From Guyanagaster necrorhizus (Eukaryota > Basidiomycota > Agaricomycetes > Agaricales > Physalacriaceae): a DNA stretch of 64,000 nt. Position 1 is the first letter of the stretch, and every line of letters begins with the position of its first letter. Shown here one piece after another: positions 1 to 12,292 of the stretch. The position numbers and the translations under genes are program-made. The stretch covers positions 24,399 through 88,398 of the forward strand of contig NW_025064902.1 in assembly GCF_019112545.1 (NCBI RefSeq), in the 5' to 3' direction. The notes beneath the pieces were generated by a model. The model was not told the origin of the DNA. It saw only the letters and a list, made by a program, of their open reading frames with translations, and searched no databases.

Positions 1-414
1 ACCAAGAAGTCGTTTCTCGAAGAAGAGCTATCCAAGTACTCCAAGGGTCGTGGTCTGCGCAAGAGGGGGAAACGGCGAGATGAAGGAGGCATCCTTGCCG
101 CCTTGGATTCATTCCGTGGCAAGCTGCAGGGTACGATGCTAGAAGAGGAACCGGAACCTCTGGATGAAGCTGTGGAGCCGAATGTGGAGAGCGTGCCGGG
201 GCCAGACGACCCTGGCATGGAGGTCGATGATGATCGTGGATTTTTGGGACATGCACTGCGTTTCCCGAAAGACGATGGTGAGGAGAGTCGGAAGGCAGAG
301 CGGGATTACGAGGTCATTGACCCACGCCAACGGAATGCTCGGGCTAAAGAAGAGGAACGGGAGAGGAGGAGGGCTATGAAGGCAAAAGGAGGGCGCGGAG
401 GAAGAAGACGATAA
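1..414 (+). CDS. CWC27: Peptidyl-prolyl isomerase CWC27, C-terminal end (5' partial)
   Basis: The frame is open from base 1 to the TAA at 412-414, giving the last 137 residues; the N-terminal cyclophilin domain lies outside the window. The tail is charged, with RGLRKRGKRR, a leucine/phenylalanine stretch (LAALDSFRGKL), FLGHALRFPKDD, then YEVIDPRQRNARAKEEERERRR. The order 'short helix, (W/F)xxHxLxF, YxxxDPR, RxREE basic end' is how CWC27/SDCCAG10 cyclophilins end. CWC27 is known as a nuclear, spliceosome-associated cyclophilin of the activated complex, often without isomerase activity; that is family knowledge. No intron is needed in this part. The call rests on the C-terminal motif alone, so a related coiled-coil splicing factor is the main alternative. 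Confidence 0.7.
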   Translation, partial: TKKSFLEEELSKYSKGRGLRKRGKRRDEGGILAALDSFRGKLQGTMLEEEPEPLDEAVEPNVESVPGPDDPGMEVDDDRGFLGHALRFPKDDGEESRKAERDYEVIDPRQRNARAKEEERERRRAMKAKGGRGGRRR

Positions 415-2094
415 GGTAAGTGCTTTTACATTTTTTGTCTCCACTTACTCATGTGTTAAGTAGGTTGCTCCCCTTTGTTTCAGAACATACAATGTTATCA
501 TTTGCTGTGATTGTCCAAGAGTCCCATTTTAGCCACGATTCCTGAAAAATGTCGAAGAATATTTTTTATAATTCTGACCCCAGCCTCTAACTTTTGACCC
601 ACGCTGCTTTTGTAAAACGGTCACATATCTCTGGCGCTACAACAGCAGACTCTCGGATCATCGGTGAGCACAACGTTTCGCACACTACGGCTGAATCTGC
701 CAGTTCTTTCATCTTTACGATCAGTGCAGCCATTTTCCTCTCAAACTGTTCTCAAATTCTAACCCAAGGTACGGCCAGTAGAAGTTGGACCGATCCGGCT
801 AGGAAACTGTCGCAAGCGAGATCAAGCCGACAATATTCTCGATGGGTGGGTGGATTGGTTCAGGCTTGTATCAAGGCAGGTGGAGTCTCAAATTCTGTCG
901 ATAGGAACTAGTACGGTACGCGCCGGGCTCAGAAGTCATTAGTATGCTCATTACATACTTCCCACCAGTAGGGCAGCAATGAACCGCACTCCACTGGGTT
1001 GTCTCCAACGTTTTCCCCCCACTCTCCTGTTGTTATCGCCACTAGCTGTGAAGGCTAGACGCGATGCCTTTCCGGACGGAGAAATTCTCCCGCTGCCAGT
1101 CGCTTCGGCAGCGAAGTCTGGGGAAGTTTTGGCAGGACCCCCCCCCCCCCCCAGTGGGTCCATGATGTGATTGGACCTCATCAGGGATATATCCGCTATA
1201 ACTCCTCCCCCCCCTTGTCGTGCAATTGAGCTCTGACAAAGGTCGCAGATTGGGGAATTTTCTTGGTCAGAGTGCGTAGTCTCGTTTCAAGCACTCGCCT
1301 TGCTGAATGTTAGTGTAGGCCTCTTGTCGTGAGTGTGAGCGTCGTTGGCCCGTCCATGGAAATGTCTAAAAAGGTTTTACATGCTGCTTTATGGATCATT
1401 TGGTTTTGAGTATGTCATTGAGATTTTTTCTCCCCAGGGGTAACGAACACATCAACTAATCAAGCTCAAAGGCCAAGTGCAGATGCACTACTATCGGCAT
1501 GTCATTATTTTCCATTGATCGTATAACCACTCTTTTTCACCGTTCATTTCTTCGGCTGCAGATTTCCACTATCCCGCCGGGTAGCCAATGTCCGCTGTAA
1601 CACAGTTCCACGAAATGAGACATGTCTTCCCCGGTTCCATTGAATCGACGTCCTCTGCCTCTTCTCAGGGCCGAAAGTTATGTGATGGGTTCGCCACCTT
1701 GTTTTATATGGCTAGATGAGTGACTCGTCGATTCGATTACAGCAGAGAGGGGGGGGGGGGCAAGAGTCATTGAGGAATCCAGACGTTGATGGGCCGCATG
1801 GCAACGGCGCCACAATGCAATGATGTTTGTCCGAAAAGGGGCTTTGAAGATCACTCCAGTGAGCAGTGTTAGAAAAAACAAAAGAGAGACAGAGAGAAAT
1901 GACGGGCCTCTTTGCGGTCTTGGATGCTGTGTTCGCGCGAGGATCCGGTATCGGGGCCGAAATGGGACGGCCGTGACCTGGTCCTGGTGATCAACGGAAC
2001 GCGAGAACGGGCTTTATTTTCTCACGGTGCTGATTACAAATAGCCACGACCTGACCAGAACACCCCTCCCCCTTTCCTTCTAATCCTCAACTCA
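415..2094. other. Intergenic, no supported gene
   Basis: Between the CWC27 stop and the UBC6 start I find no ORF with splice structure or family resemblance. Homopolymer runs are present (C-run near 1140-1153, G-run near 1748-1757). The last ~100 bases are C/T-rich, as expected of a fungal promoter and 5' UTR for UBC6. Confidence 0.5.
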
Positions 2095-3452
2095 ATGGCC
2101 ACCAAAGCCGCCAGCAAACGCGTATGTCGTTCTGTTTTCTCCCCCAAGGCCATCGCTTACCCGCGCCCGCAGCTATCCAAGGAATGTGTAACCATGCAAA
2201 GGGAACCACCACCATTCGTTTGGGCTGTACCCGATGAAAAGAACATCTTGACCTGTGAGCGCTTCGTCTTCTTACCACTCAGCTTCCCCCTTAGCCGACT
2301 AATGTTTCTCGATAGGGAACTACATTATCGTTGGTGGGACTGCTGTACTGTCTGTTCCACTTCTCACGGGAATTGGTTTAGCGTGGCCCACCTGATTCAC
2401 CCTTCGCCGGCGGAGAGTACCATGGTCTCTTGCTTTTTCCTTCAGAGTATCCATTTAAGCCTCCAGGTATCAAAGTGCGTCTATCATTCTTATCGGTCCA
2501 TATCTCGAGTCCTGACGTGCTGGCGTAGATGCTTACACCATCTGGACGATTTCACCCCGACAAGAAGATATGCTTCTCCATGTCGGATTTTCATCCCGGA
2601 TCTGTACGTCTCATCGCTTTCCTTTTTTTTTTTTTTTGTATCTCCGCATCGCTCATATCGCAAGTAGTGGAATCCCGCGTGGAGCGTAGCGACAATGTGC
2701 GTTTTTCGCCTTTTCTTCGGCCATCATTTATATTGGGTTCCGTAATCAATCTTTCCTTTCCTTTTCATTTTCCCGAGCCGGGTGACAACACCTCCTTTTT
2801 CCTGACTGTTGCTATGTTTGTTTGTACCCTACCTTCTCGCTTACGCTTTTCCCGTTAGCTTAACCGGCCTACTATCGTTCATGCTATCGGATGAGATGAC
2901 AACCGGTTCGGTGACGTCTTCGGATACTCACAAGCGTAGCTATGCGCTGCGAAGTCATGGTTGGAACCTCGCACAGGCGCGGTTCAAGGAGGCTTTCCCC
3001 GAAGTGAGTAATTAAATTCAGTGACCGGGGGGGGGAGGATTTTCACGCCTTGCCATCATGATTACGCTTAACTGATCGTGCTTTCGCCATCACAGTATTG
3101 TACCCCGCAGCCCAGGGACTTGCCAAATATGGGTGAGCGGGAACGAGGGATCGTCAAGCCACCACCACCACCACCTGTGGCTCTCTTTCCTTTGGCGCCT
3201 CAGCCCACTGCACCAGCGGCCCAGCCTGTTGTAGCCAAGCCTGCTCCCCTGCCCACTCTGGCGGTTACACCAACAGTGCCGACGGTATCGCCTACTAGCG
3301 CGCCTCGCGGGTCAATAGGTAAAACTGACGAGACTGCTAATGTTGCTGTGGGGTGGGCTAGTGGATGGGGCCAGTTGTTCTGGCAGAAATGGCGATGGGG
3401 TATTCTTATTGCCCTCGCCGTGATTGTTTCCAAGATATCCTCCAAAGATTGA
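2095..3452 (+). CDS. UBC6: Ubiquitin-conjugating enzyme E2 UBC6 (ER tail-anchored)
   Basis: Eight exons: 2095-2121, 2173-2254, 2316-2329, 2382-2474, 2529-2603, 2668-2696, 2859-3003, 3096-3452 (822 nt, 273 aa). The E2 fold is clear: MATKAASKR start, [23 protein letters not shown], then [20 protein letters not shown] with the catalytic Cys at residue 87, HPG, and [19 protein letters not shown] proline-rich linker follows, and the protein ends in a hydrophobic tail anchor ([11 protein letters not shown]) with a short lysine-containing luminal end. UBC6 (human UBE2J) charges substrates for ER-associated degradation with Doa10/Hrd1-type ligases. Exon 3 is only 14 nt and needs a weak GTTGGT donor; the frame supports it. 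The gene is convergent with thymidylate kinase, 133 bp apart. Confidence 0.93.
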
Positions 3453-3585
3453 TATATAGGCCATACACACACACACTCATTCTTCTTGTTTTCACTGTAT
3501 TTTGCTGTCATTATTTCCCCCCACCTAAGATTTCTCTAAACTCCTGGATACTTTGTATAATGGGTATTAATATATTTACGCTTTC

Positions 3586-4378
3586 TCAAACCCAGAGTTT
3601 CGCGATGGGATGATCGTCGATACTGTGCACGAGTGGCTGGACGTGCGTCCAGATATCAGCAGCGACCTGCTCTCTTTCCCTTCCTGCGTCGATGGTTGCC
3701 CACCGAACGACATGTTCCGATTCGATCCTCGTGTACTGCTCTCGCACCCTCTGCTGCATTTCCTGCTGTTCATACCGCTCCTCACCGTACCCCCCTCGCT
3801 CCCCCGCCTTCTCGGGGGTGATATCAAGAAACACGACGAGATCCGGTGCGGGCAACCCGACGTCCGGGGCTCTGCACCACTCGTACGGCAGGCCTTTGGA
3901 CGCGCTGAACGCGATGCCGGAGAACGCGTATCGATCGCATAGGACGGTCGTCCCGGACTCGAGAAAACCTTCGATAGCGGACCTAGGTGTCAATCATTCA
4001 TTCGCATGCCCCCCACCCCAACCCCCCCCAGCCGTCGGGAAAAAAAAAAGAGATCCTCACGCAAGTTCCCATCTGTTAGCGGAGAATAGGAGGTGAATCG
4101 CATGGTCGTCGAGCTCCGACTTGGACTGGAGGTACGAGTCTATCATCTTGCCGATTGAGGTGGTCCTGTCTTTGGGGGGGGGGGGAAAGAGAAACCAGCC
4201 ATCACATCACGACGAGAGAAAAAAAAAACAAAAACGCGTGAATGCGAAGCTTACCAGGAAACTTGTGTAGTTTTACTGCGTGCCCGGAGGCCTCCAATCT
4301 TGCTCTGAGACCCGCTGTCTGGGTGGATTTCCCGGATCTGTCGAGGCCCTCGATCACGATGAACGCTCCGCGGGCCAT
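3586..4378 (-). CDS. CDC8: Thymidylate kinase (dTMP kinase)
   Basis: Three exons on the minus strand: 4378-4255, 4169-4061, 3982-3586 (630 nt, 209 aa, the usual length). The start is the ATG at 4378, directly before [18 protein letters not shown]. The P-loop is at residues 11-19 (GLDRSGKST). The join FPD-RTTSIG gives the conserved dTMP-contacting segment, then [10 protein letters not shown], the [12 protein letters not shown] motif, [11 protein letters not shown] and the lid arginines near [10 protein letters not shown]. The enzyme phosphorylates dTMP to dTDP with ATP, feeding dTTP synthesis. In-frame sequence upstream of 4378 exists but lacks any family signal, so the longer start was rejected. 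Introns are 85 and 78 nt with good GTAAGC and GTGAGG donors. Confidence 0.93.
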
Positions 4379-4681
4379 TGGTGGTGGATGGTGTACGGGA
4401 GCAAGAAGCGGATCGGAGGGAGACCTTCCTTTTTTTGGCGTGTGAGGGTGTGAGTTTTCGATTTTCTGTCCATATTTGGAAATCTGCTCCAGGACATCGT
4501 AGGGGGGGTCGGTCGACTGCGATACGGGCAATGTGATGTGCAATTTCTGCCCATGGTTAAGCTTGCTCCAAACTTGTCGTTTATATCCAAGTTTTGATAA
4601 CGATAATTTTTCGATGGAGAGACACTTCAAGGCTTGAAGTGAACGTGCACCCCTCTGATGGCTTACATAACCCTGCACCGT

Positions 4682-4810
4682 TGTAAACTATTATCTTTAT
4701 CTTTATCCTAGCAGGTGATGCTCTCCCCGACCAGTCATGGTTAGGGACTCTGCCCCGCTTCGAGGCGCTTTCCTCAGGGGCTGCCCCATACGGACACCGC
4801 GGCGAGCCTC
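4682..4810 (-). repeat. Possible non-LTR retroelement 3' end with GATAAA tail
   Basis: Read on the minus strand, a GC-rich stretch (GGGGCAGAGTCCCTAACC, TGGTCGGGGAGAGCATCACC) runs into TAGGATAAAGATAAAGATAA at 4687-4712. Short hexamer-like A-rich tails of this kind are usual for fungal LINE or SINE 3' ends. No reverse transcriptase is present, so this is at most a dead 5'-truncated copy. Confidence 0.3.
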
Positions 4811-4899
4811 ACTCTAGATAAACGACTTAAAAGCCCGAAGAAGATAAATAGATGATGGTCCTTGTGAAATCCTACACTTCCCATCGCCTGGAATTTTTT

Positions 4900-5062
4900 A
4901 TTATTAACCAGCTGGAACGCCGGTGTTGGGGGGAAATTCCATTCATCCTCTACTAATCGCCCTTGGTGTAGTGTATTCTAGGCCCAGGACAGCTACCAGT
5001 GGCACGAAGAATGATGCCCTGGTTCCTTGGACCCGGTAACAACTTAATAATAATAATAATAA
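4900..5062 (+). repeat. Possible non-LTR retroelement 3' end with (TAA)n tail
   Basis: A non-coding stretch ends in TTGGACCCGGTAACAACT followed by about six TAA units (5044-5062). A 3'-terminal trinucleotide tail after GGTAACAA is typical of fungal non-LTR elements; the body is too short to classify. A plain microsatellite is the alternative. Confidence 0.3.
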
Positions 5063-6421
5063 TATTGTCGGTCGGTCACTCCCACGCTTTGCGTCAGCGC
5101 TGACGGGTGAACGCGAAGCTCCTCCAACGCGCCACCTTCTCTTCTTCTTCCAAGGCCTTCTGCCAGGTAGGTGCCTTCTTTCTATCCCGTCAGCCAGTCT
5201 CTCCGTGCCCGCTAAATGAGGCGATCACCCCAAACGCCTCAGTGACGTGTAAACGAAGGGGGGGATCCTGGATGACCTATTAACTTGCAGGCTGAGAAGC
5301 ATTCGTATTCGTGCCCAGTCGACATTTGCGATTTACGAGCCTATTTGAAGTAACCCCGGACATGATTCACCGCCGCAATTCTATTTCGGTAAATTATCCT
5401 GCCCGTCCCCGGAGTGGGTTTTCACCGTTCTATCCAACAAGCTAGCTCAGTTGGTCTGAGAGGGAATTGGGAATCGGTCAGCTGACACGCTGTCAGTAGA
5501 AATAAAGGTGGCGAGTTTAGTCGTATTCCGAGGGTTTACGTTACGCATCTTTTCTCCTGGATGAATTCGAATTCGAATTAGAGTCGAGTCGAATCAGCAC
5601 GTTCAAGAAAATAAAATACCCGATGGCCTCAAAAAGAAAAAGTTACCCATTCTTCTCCTGCCCTGAATTTTCTGCAGTGGGCCGTGGGCATCGGGAATTT
5701 TCAGCATGGTGTGCCAATTAATGTATAAATAAATGTTCCATCCCATCCATTCATCAGCAAACAAGCTTATTGATTGCCTCCCAGCCAGGTCAGGCGCCTG
5801 GAAACCCCCCATCCGACTCCGTCCTCTTCGTGAGACGGTATAAGCAGGGTGAACCCGTCGAGTCGAAGCGCAGCGCAGCGTAGGCAGCCTTCCCTTCCCT
5901 TCCCTTCCCACCGCATGCAATGCATCAATATCAATGACGGTGCATATGACGACGAATATGAATGGGTCTTCCGTATGAACGTTACTTAACACACCGCCCC
6001 TATCGGTTTTCTCAACCCCCAAAGTGGCGCCCAAAAGTCAAGCCACGATCGTGTTCAAAAGTCAGTCAGGTTCAGATTCAGGTCCCGAAAAGATCGCTAA
6101 GCTACAAAAGGATTAGTTAGTATGGTGTTGTCAATCAACCATGGAAAATCAAAATTATCATCATCACTGACGAGGTATACGACGGTTTTGGCAATGACCG
6201 CCCACTCCACTCCGTGTCAGTGTCAAGTGTCCACCGCTGCAACTGGTAGCGGCGAACCCGCAACACCCAACGGTAAAAAGATACAAAAAAAAACGTATAT
6301 GCATAGTCTATGAGACGTACAGGACCGTGAAAAGCACTGCGACATGACAATAATTAATTTAGTAAAGTAAAAAGAGTCACGTTTCTAACAACAGTGTCTT
6401 TTCGCAAACTCACGCAACCAC
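5063..6421. other. Intergenic, no supported gene
   Basis: No coding signal. Contains a TTCCC minisatellite (about 5888-5909) and a GAATTC/AGTCG short-repeat patch near 5564-5595. Confidence 0.45.
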
Positions 6422-7778
6422 CTAAGCAAGAGGAACCGGCACTGGGCTCGTCCGCGGACTTGGAGACCTGCGCCACGACGAAGACAGCGATACGAGATTA
6501 CTTGGATTCCTATTATCCCTCGTCGCCCGAACGACCTTGATAGGTGCGAACGAGTTCGTCGTCGCAGGTGGAGAGCGAACAGATGAACGTGACTGTACAG
6601 GGGAGGAAGAACGAATCTTGACAGGCGATAACGTCGATATGGGTGCGCTCGAGGAGGGCGACGACGCAACTTTGTGCGGTGTGGGTATCGGGGCAGCAAT
6701 GGGTATAGGCGGTGAAGGCGGAAGCTTCTCCTGTTTCAATGAACCCGCGGATATCGATCGCGAGCGGCGCGATCGAAAAGAACATGAGACTAATTCCGGA
6801 CGGATAGTCTCTTCAACCGTACTCTTCTGAGCCTCTTCCTCTTCGTCCAAATCGATTTCCTGCCCATTGATGTACATGACATTCCGCCGCCGAATAGGCG
6901 TGGCGGAGCCAAGTAGATTGTTATTCGCCGCGGCACTTTTCGAGCTTGAAGCCTGAGGAGGAGGATCTAGGAATAGTGGAGACGGTGGAAGGAGGCCAGG
7001 TGAAGCTACGGCTTGGAGCGTGCCAGCTTTCCGGCCGGCACATTTCGATGGTGGGACATGGAAAAATGGTGCATGGCCGCTGTTGATCGTAGATGGTGGA
7101 GGTGGAGGAGGAGGAGGACATGAACATGGTGATGCAGGCGGAGTTTCTAGAAGAGGCAGGAAAGCAAATTTCTTCACTTTGGGGGGAGGACTCGATGGGG
7201 GAAAATACGAGGTCCGTTCCTCGGATGGTTGCCGCGGAGGTGAAGGGTCAGTTGTTGTTGGTGGTGGTGGTGGTGGTGAGCTCGTCGGAAGTAAAGGCAA
7301 TAGGCCTATTGGAACCTTTGAAAGGAATTGCGACGCGGGTTTGCCAGTGTACATATCAGGCAACTGATTTGCTCTTGGCAGTGTCCGCTGAATCGCCTTG
7401 AGCTCAAGTATGTCCCTTGGTAGAGTGTCAGTACAGGGCGCCGGGAACGGGTGGCATGGCGGTGAACGGTAATTGCTGGCTGTCCACGACATGTCGTACG
7501 ACCACTCACTGGTATGACAAACTGCGTGCAGGCTCCGAAGGCGTCCTATCCCATTCATCAGCTACATGCACCTCTTCACTCCCAGCATCGCAAAAGGCAA
7601 CACATTTCCGTGACTGACCCGCATCCAGGCTCGGGCTCGCGATGGGCGATTTGAGACATCCTCGTCTGCGGCGACTCGACATTGTAGTACTGATGGTGGG
7701 TGGTGGTGGTGAAAAAAACAACGGCAGCGACGGCGATTCTTCAGGCGTTGCTGAGAACGAGACAGCGGGTCTGGACAC
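6422..7778 (-). CDS. Proline/serine-rich hypothetical protein
   Basis: Two exons, 7778-7510 and 7415-6422 (1263 nt, 420 aa), joined by a 94-nt intron (GTGAGT..AAG). The splice joins CVAFCDAGSEEVHVADEWDR and SEPARSLSYQ to DILELKAIQRTLPRA. That pair of blocks (C-V-x-F-C, then ADEWDR, then LELKxxQxxLPRA) recurs in Agaricomycete proteins of unknown function and supports the splice. The N-terminus contains SSRRRRGCLKSP. The remainder is low complexity: polyproline runs, an acidic patch after MYINGQEIDLDEEEE, and SR/SP repeats to the end, so most of it is probably disordered. No catalytic motif, signal peptide or membrane segment is visible. I do not assign a function; a cytoskeletal or signalling scaffold would be a guess. 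Confidence 0.75.
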
Positions 7779-10700
7779 GACCGTGGAGGCTCAGGAGCAA
7801 AATAGAGTGAACTGGGAATTCTGCTATCCTATTGGGCCTCATCCCGATCTCGCCCGTCTCTACCCGTTTTAGGAGCTCCGGCGTCACTCCTGTTCCTCGT
7901 GCTAATTCTGGCGGTCCGGTGGTGGTGGTGGTCCTATTCTTCGTTGCGGTTATTCACCGCACAAGTACCTATTCCTGAGCCTACTGTTCCGGATATCTAC
8001 GATATATTCATACTGGCTAAAATGCCTCGTTGAGATCCGAAATTACTGACCACTCTAGCACCCAGAACTTGCAGCGAAATAAGCGCAGAGTCTTCGTTTT
8101 TTTTTGACTCATTCCTGAATAATATCTGTACTTTTGACCTTGATTTACTTCAGTCTCGCCAAAATAGCAACTTTGGGTCACATTAGCCCGCTAGACTTCA
8201 GCCCGGTACCAGTGCGTTTGGACCATGCGGCTTCTCAGGTACCGTTACTTACCTGAGTACGACACTTACTGGTAAAAGTTCGAATTAGATGCCTAGATTC
8301 GACTTGGGGCACACCCTGTGATTCACCCATGCAGCAAACCTGTTCTTCGTCCCAATTCAAATTGGAGAGATAAGATACCCCCCCCCCGACCCGCCCTTTT
8401 CCCAAAACGGGCATATCCGCGCCGTGAGACTGAACTGAAGTCGCGACCCCAAGTCCAAGAGAAAGCCAAGGAACAATGGGAGCAATTTAGAAATATAAAT
8501 CGCCCGGTGACTCGGCGAAGAGTGATTGGTAAGTAGCCGGCGCCATGGAGCTTGAAACATTTCAAGGCAAGTTTGTGCCACAGAAATAGCCCATCTTGAA
8601 ACGTCGAAGCACTTGATGTATGGTATGGTAACCCACAACTTCGCGTGCGGCCATCCGTTGAGTATCCACAAACAGAGAGAAACGCCAGTGTAGTGTACCA
8701 TCAGGACCCGCCGACAGCAGCTGGTTGAATGAACAATCTCTCATTAAGGCAGAACTGGATAGTAACCAACGACGAAGAAGGGGGGGAGGCGTCGAGGATT
8801 TGGAAGATAAAAATATATTTGGCGTGATGTTTGCATCTGATCGTAATCAAGGCGAAGAGTGACGCAGAGCCTGCAGTGCAGATGACTTGCGCTGAGGCTT
8901 CATGAGAAGAATCGCAGGTCACTCCCCGTCCCCCGTGGGGCTTGAGCTTAACCTACAAGAGCCTAGGCGTCTAGACCTCAGCTGGATCTCCAACGCTCAA
9001 ATAGACTGCTAATGACCCGAGTTGGATAGACCAAGCTAAAGCTGAAACTTGGCTAGACTACGGGCCTATTGCTTGCGTAGTAGAATGGGGTGCTCGAATT
9101 CAATTGCCTAGCTCCTCGCATTGTACTGTGCATGTAGAAAGTATTCAGTCAAGTTGAGGAAGGCCAATTTTGCTTTTGTGTGATCATTTCTTTTTTCTCG
9201 TGTGTGTCCGCGTTAAGCAGCTGACTCTACTAACCCATCTTGGCTCAGGCCCGTGGGGATGAATAGACTCAGTCTGGACCCTGACTAGTTCTGTTTCCGT
9301 AGGCTTTCCGAATTCGAATCTATGATCAGCTTTATCCGTTGATGCAAGCAAGTCTTCAGTCGGCAATCATCGGATCGCAAGCTCGATGTCATGATGACGC
9401 CGCGCTAGCCAGATAGCATCCATTCATTTCGCAGGAAATTAAAAATAATAACGAGCTAAAGGCCTGCTATGAAAGGGATCGAGGCCTGAGTTTCCCTCGT
9501 TATCACTGCTCTTGACTCTATAAAAGGGCATCTAGACCTCAAATTCAAGTTATCGCTCACATCTGCAGGACATTCACCATTCCCATGTAGCACCACATCA
9601 CTTGGAGGATAGTCACCTGGACCATGGGACGCAGTCTATAGGACAGATTTATCCTATCGTCACATCTCTGTGTCCATCGCCTTACCGGATCCAACAAAAA
9701 AAAAAAAAAAAACTCGGAATTTAGAATTCCAATCTGCGTGCTTCTAGCGGAGGCACCGGCCCAGACTTGCGTGGGAGGCTTCGTCATAACTTAACTTATG
9801 TCCTTTGGAAAAGATTTTCCTCCGGCTTTTCATGGACGTTCCGACATCACGTTCTGTGTTAGATAACCGGCGCATTGCTGTATCCCTGACATCGCAGTCA
9901 ACCCAGTTCCGTATGAAATACATGTGTTTGTACCTCATGCTGGTTTTATGCGTGTCGAACGGCCATTGGTCATCGTCTTTGCGGGATGGATGGGAGGTGA
10001 TAGTCTCAGGTGCGTGCGTGCGTGCTCTATCAATTTCCAGCTCAGCTTCATCGATAGAACTCCCTCCCTTCATGATGTGTGGAGAGAGATATGACTCGCC
10101 ACCCTTCCTTCTTGCAAATGACTGACTTAGGGTCAGCTACTTCCGTGTTAGACCAGAAGAGTGGGCTTGGTTATCGCACGTCTCCCAGCGCAATTTTTTT
10201 GATATTCGTCGTAATTCCAACGTTCTGGTGCGGCTCCCGCGGTGGCTCGGACGTGGTGCCCGCGCTCGACTCGCTATGTATCCTAATACCTGGTCACTGG
10301 TTGTCAAGAGGCCGTCGTGAGAAAAAAACGTCAACTCAAAAACGTACCGCCGTACGTATGTCCTTATCCTTTAACCTGGTGTTCTATCATGTTGGTGATC
10401 AAAAGACAGGGACGCCAAGTCGAGGGATTCGATTGGGTTTCTAGGCATATTGTGGGACTTGCGGCGAGCCGCTGGGCTCAACGATGGGACTTGGGAGGGA
10501 GGGGGGTGGGTTTCCCTCTGTATCTCCTTTGGGGCGATGCTGATGCGGGCCATCGTGGTCGTGCGCACTGTAAATAGTAAAACGATGGTAAGCCTTCCCC
10601 CTTGAGACTTGTTGCCTGACCCCTGGCAATGAGCGCTCATTTGAGGCACGTCGTCAATAGCGATGGACACGAAACAACGAGTGTGCTGGGCCTCAACTGA

Positions 10701-12292
10701 CGCTCGAAAGGACGTTGTCCGTAAGCGAGCGATCACTTCTAGTGTATTTTCAGAACCACACGTCATTTCATCTCAGGACGACCTCCGAATGAGCATAATT
10801 TCCACAGTCCATCACATCAGGCCGCCGATGAATCACTGGGATACGCCTATTACCCATGCTAACAAGTTGAATCCATTAGGGGCCTAGGCGTGCCTTTACC
10901 CATAATCTGCTGCTGCGCAGAGAAACCAGGAGGTACAAGGTACTACAGACAGCGAGCCCGTTGTATTCCTCAAAATCTTCGATCTTCCCCCCCCTCCACC
11001 CCCTCGACAATCTCTAGTCCGTCTTCCCATCGGATCAATGATAACCGTTGGCCTTGCCTTTCAACCGCAGACACGTGACTTTGGAGCCGACCCGCCTAAA
11101 GGATACGGACCGCGCGAGAACCATGGAAGATCGATGTGGGACAGCGAGACACTTGCGGGGAAGGAACGTCAGCGTCGGGATCTGTGGACGAGGGATAGTC
11201 GGAGATTCCGGTCGGCAAGGAGTGGGTGGCCCATGGGTCGTCTTGGCGGGGGAGGTGGCTTGACAAGATCGAGCCGGATATACGCAAACGCCACATAGTT
11301 CACTATCACATAAGTATGGCAGCTGTGGGGCTTTCCACCTAATCTTCACTACGTGATATTGCGTCCGATCTTGCGAGCCAGCGAAGCAGATTGGCAGTGA
11401 TAAGTCCAGCATGGAAATAGACGTCCCAAGGTAATTGAAATGAGATCCGATGGAAGGGGAAGGGGAAGGGGAAGGGGAAAGGGCAACATCCGCGTATGGC
11501 TGGGAGTCTAGTCATGGGACTCACGGTTCGAGGGCGCAGCTGGTAAGTTATTGCTGCTGCCATCGAGAGTGAACAACGGTGGATCAGCACCATATCCAAC
11601 ACCGAGGACCCGCGAGCATCGCTTGAACGAGTTTTCATCCAAGGCTGCGTCATCGATGATCTCAAGTCATCGGCGGATACAAGGAACCCATGCTATGAAT
11701 ACGGGAAGAAGCACCACCTTGCATTGAGATCTTTCATCTGCTGAGAACATAGGAGACATTCAGTAGTCTGGCTTTCTCACATTATCGAGTTCATGAAAGA
11801 GTTCATCATAGGAGCATCTGCCAGTATTAGTACCTGTAGCCATGAGGTCGGGCGTCTGTGACGGCATGTAAAAGATACTTGGAGAGGGGGATCAGACTGG
11901 CCAAAAACGTGAGAGTTCGGACCATAAGTCAATGCATATGGAGGCCGGTCTGTAGGCTGCCAATCTTTTGATGGAAGATATTCAACTGAGCAAGAGAGGC
12001 AAGCAATAATGATGGATTCCAAGAGCGGTATGACAGCGGGAAGACATTCAATAGATCCCCAGGAAACCTGTAAAAGTTGAACCGGCTGTTGCAACCAAAA
12101 AAATATTGTTGAAAATTACCACTGACGCTCGGGGCGTGGGTAAACGAGCGCGAACCCTAACCTCAGTTTGTGATCAGTCTTACCTAAGCAGTCTGGAAAG
12201 GTCTTGTCGAAATAAGTTTCCGTTGCTGTCTCCGTCGTTGTCGACGTTGCCAACGAGCATCACGTCTTTTCGAGTCGAGTGATTTGTCCCCA
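7779..12292. other. Long intergenic region, no supported gene
   Basis: 4.5 kb without a recognisable protein or RNA gene. ORFs up to 131 codons on either strand have no family motif and no convincing splice partners. A TATAAAAGGG box stands at about 9519-9528 but no substantial ORF follows it. Confidence 0.4.
11452..11483. repeat. (GGGGAA)n-type microsatellite
   Basis: Tandem GGAAGG/GGGGAA units, about five copies, in non-coding sequence. Confidence 0.8.

Noticed and set aside
1140..1153. Poly-C and poly-G runs across the left half as structured elements
   Set aside because: They are simple homopolymers scattered in non-coding DNA, with no flanking symmetry; some may be sequencing or assembly noise.
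3610..3942. Plus-strand ORFs over the thymidylate kinase exon
   Set aside because: They are shadows of the minus-strand dTMP kinase coding sequence.
4379..4678. N-terminal extension of thymidylate kinase
   Set aside because: The in-frame sequence upstream has no similarity to the family, and Met at 4378 directly precedes the conserved first strand.
5441..5460. tRNA-like A box (TAGCTCAGTTGG)
   Set aside because: It matches the A-box consensus, but no acceptor-stem partner and no B box (GGTTCGANTCC) occur at tRNA distance. Probably chance, or a SINE fragment at most.
10371..10766. 131-codon minus-strand ORF
   Set aside because: No domain, no splice partners, and ORFs in other frames overlap it.
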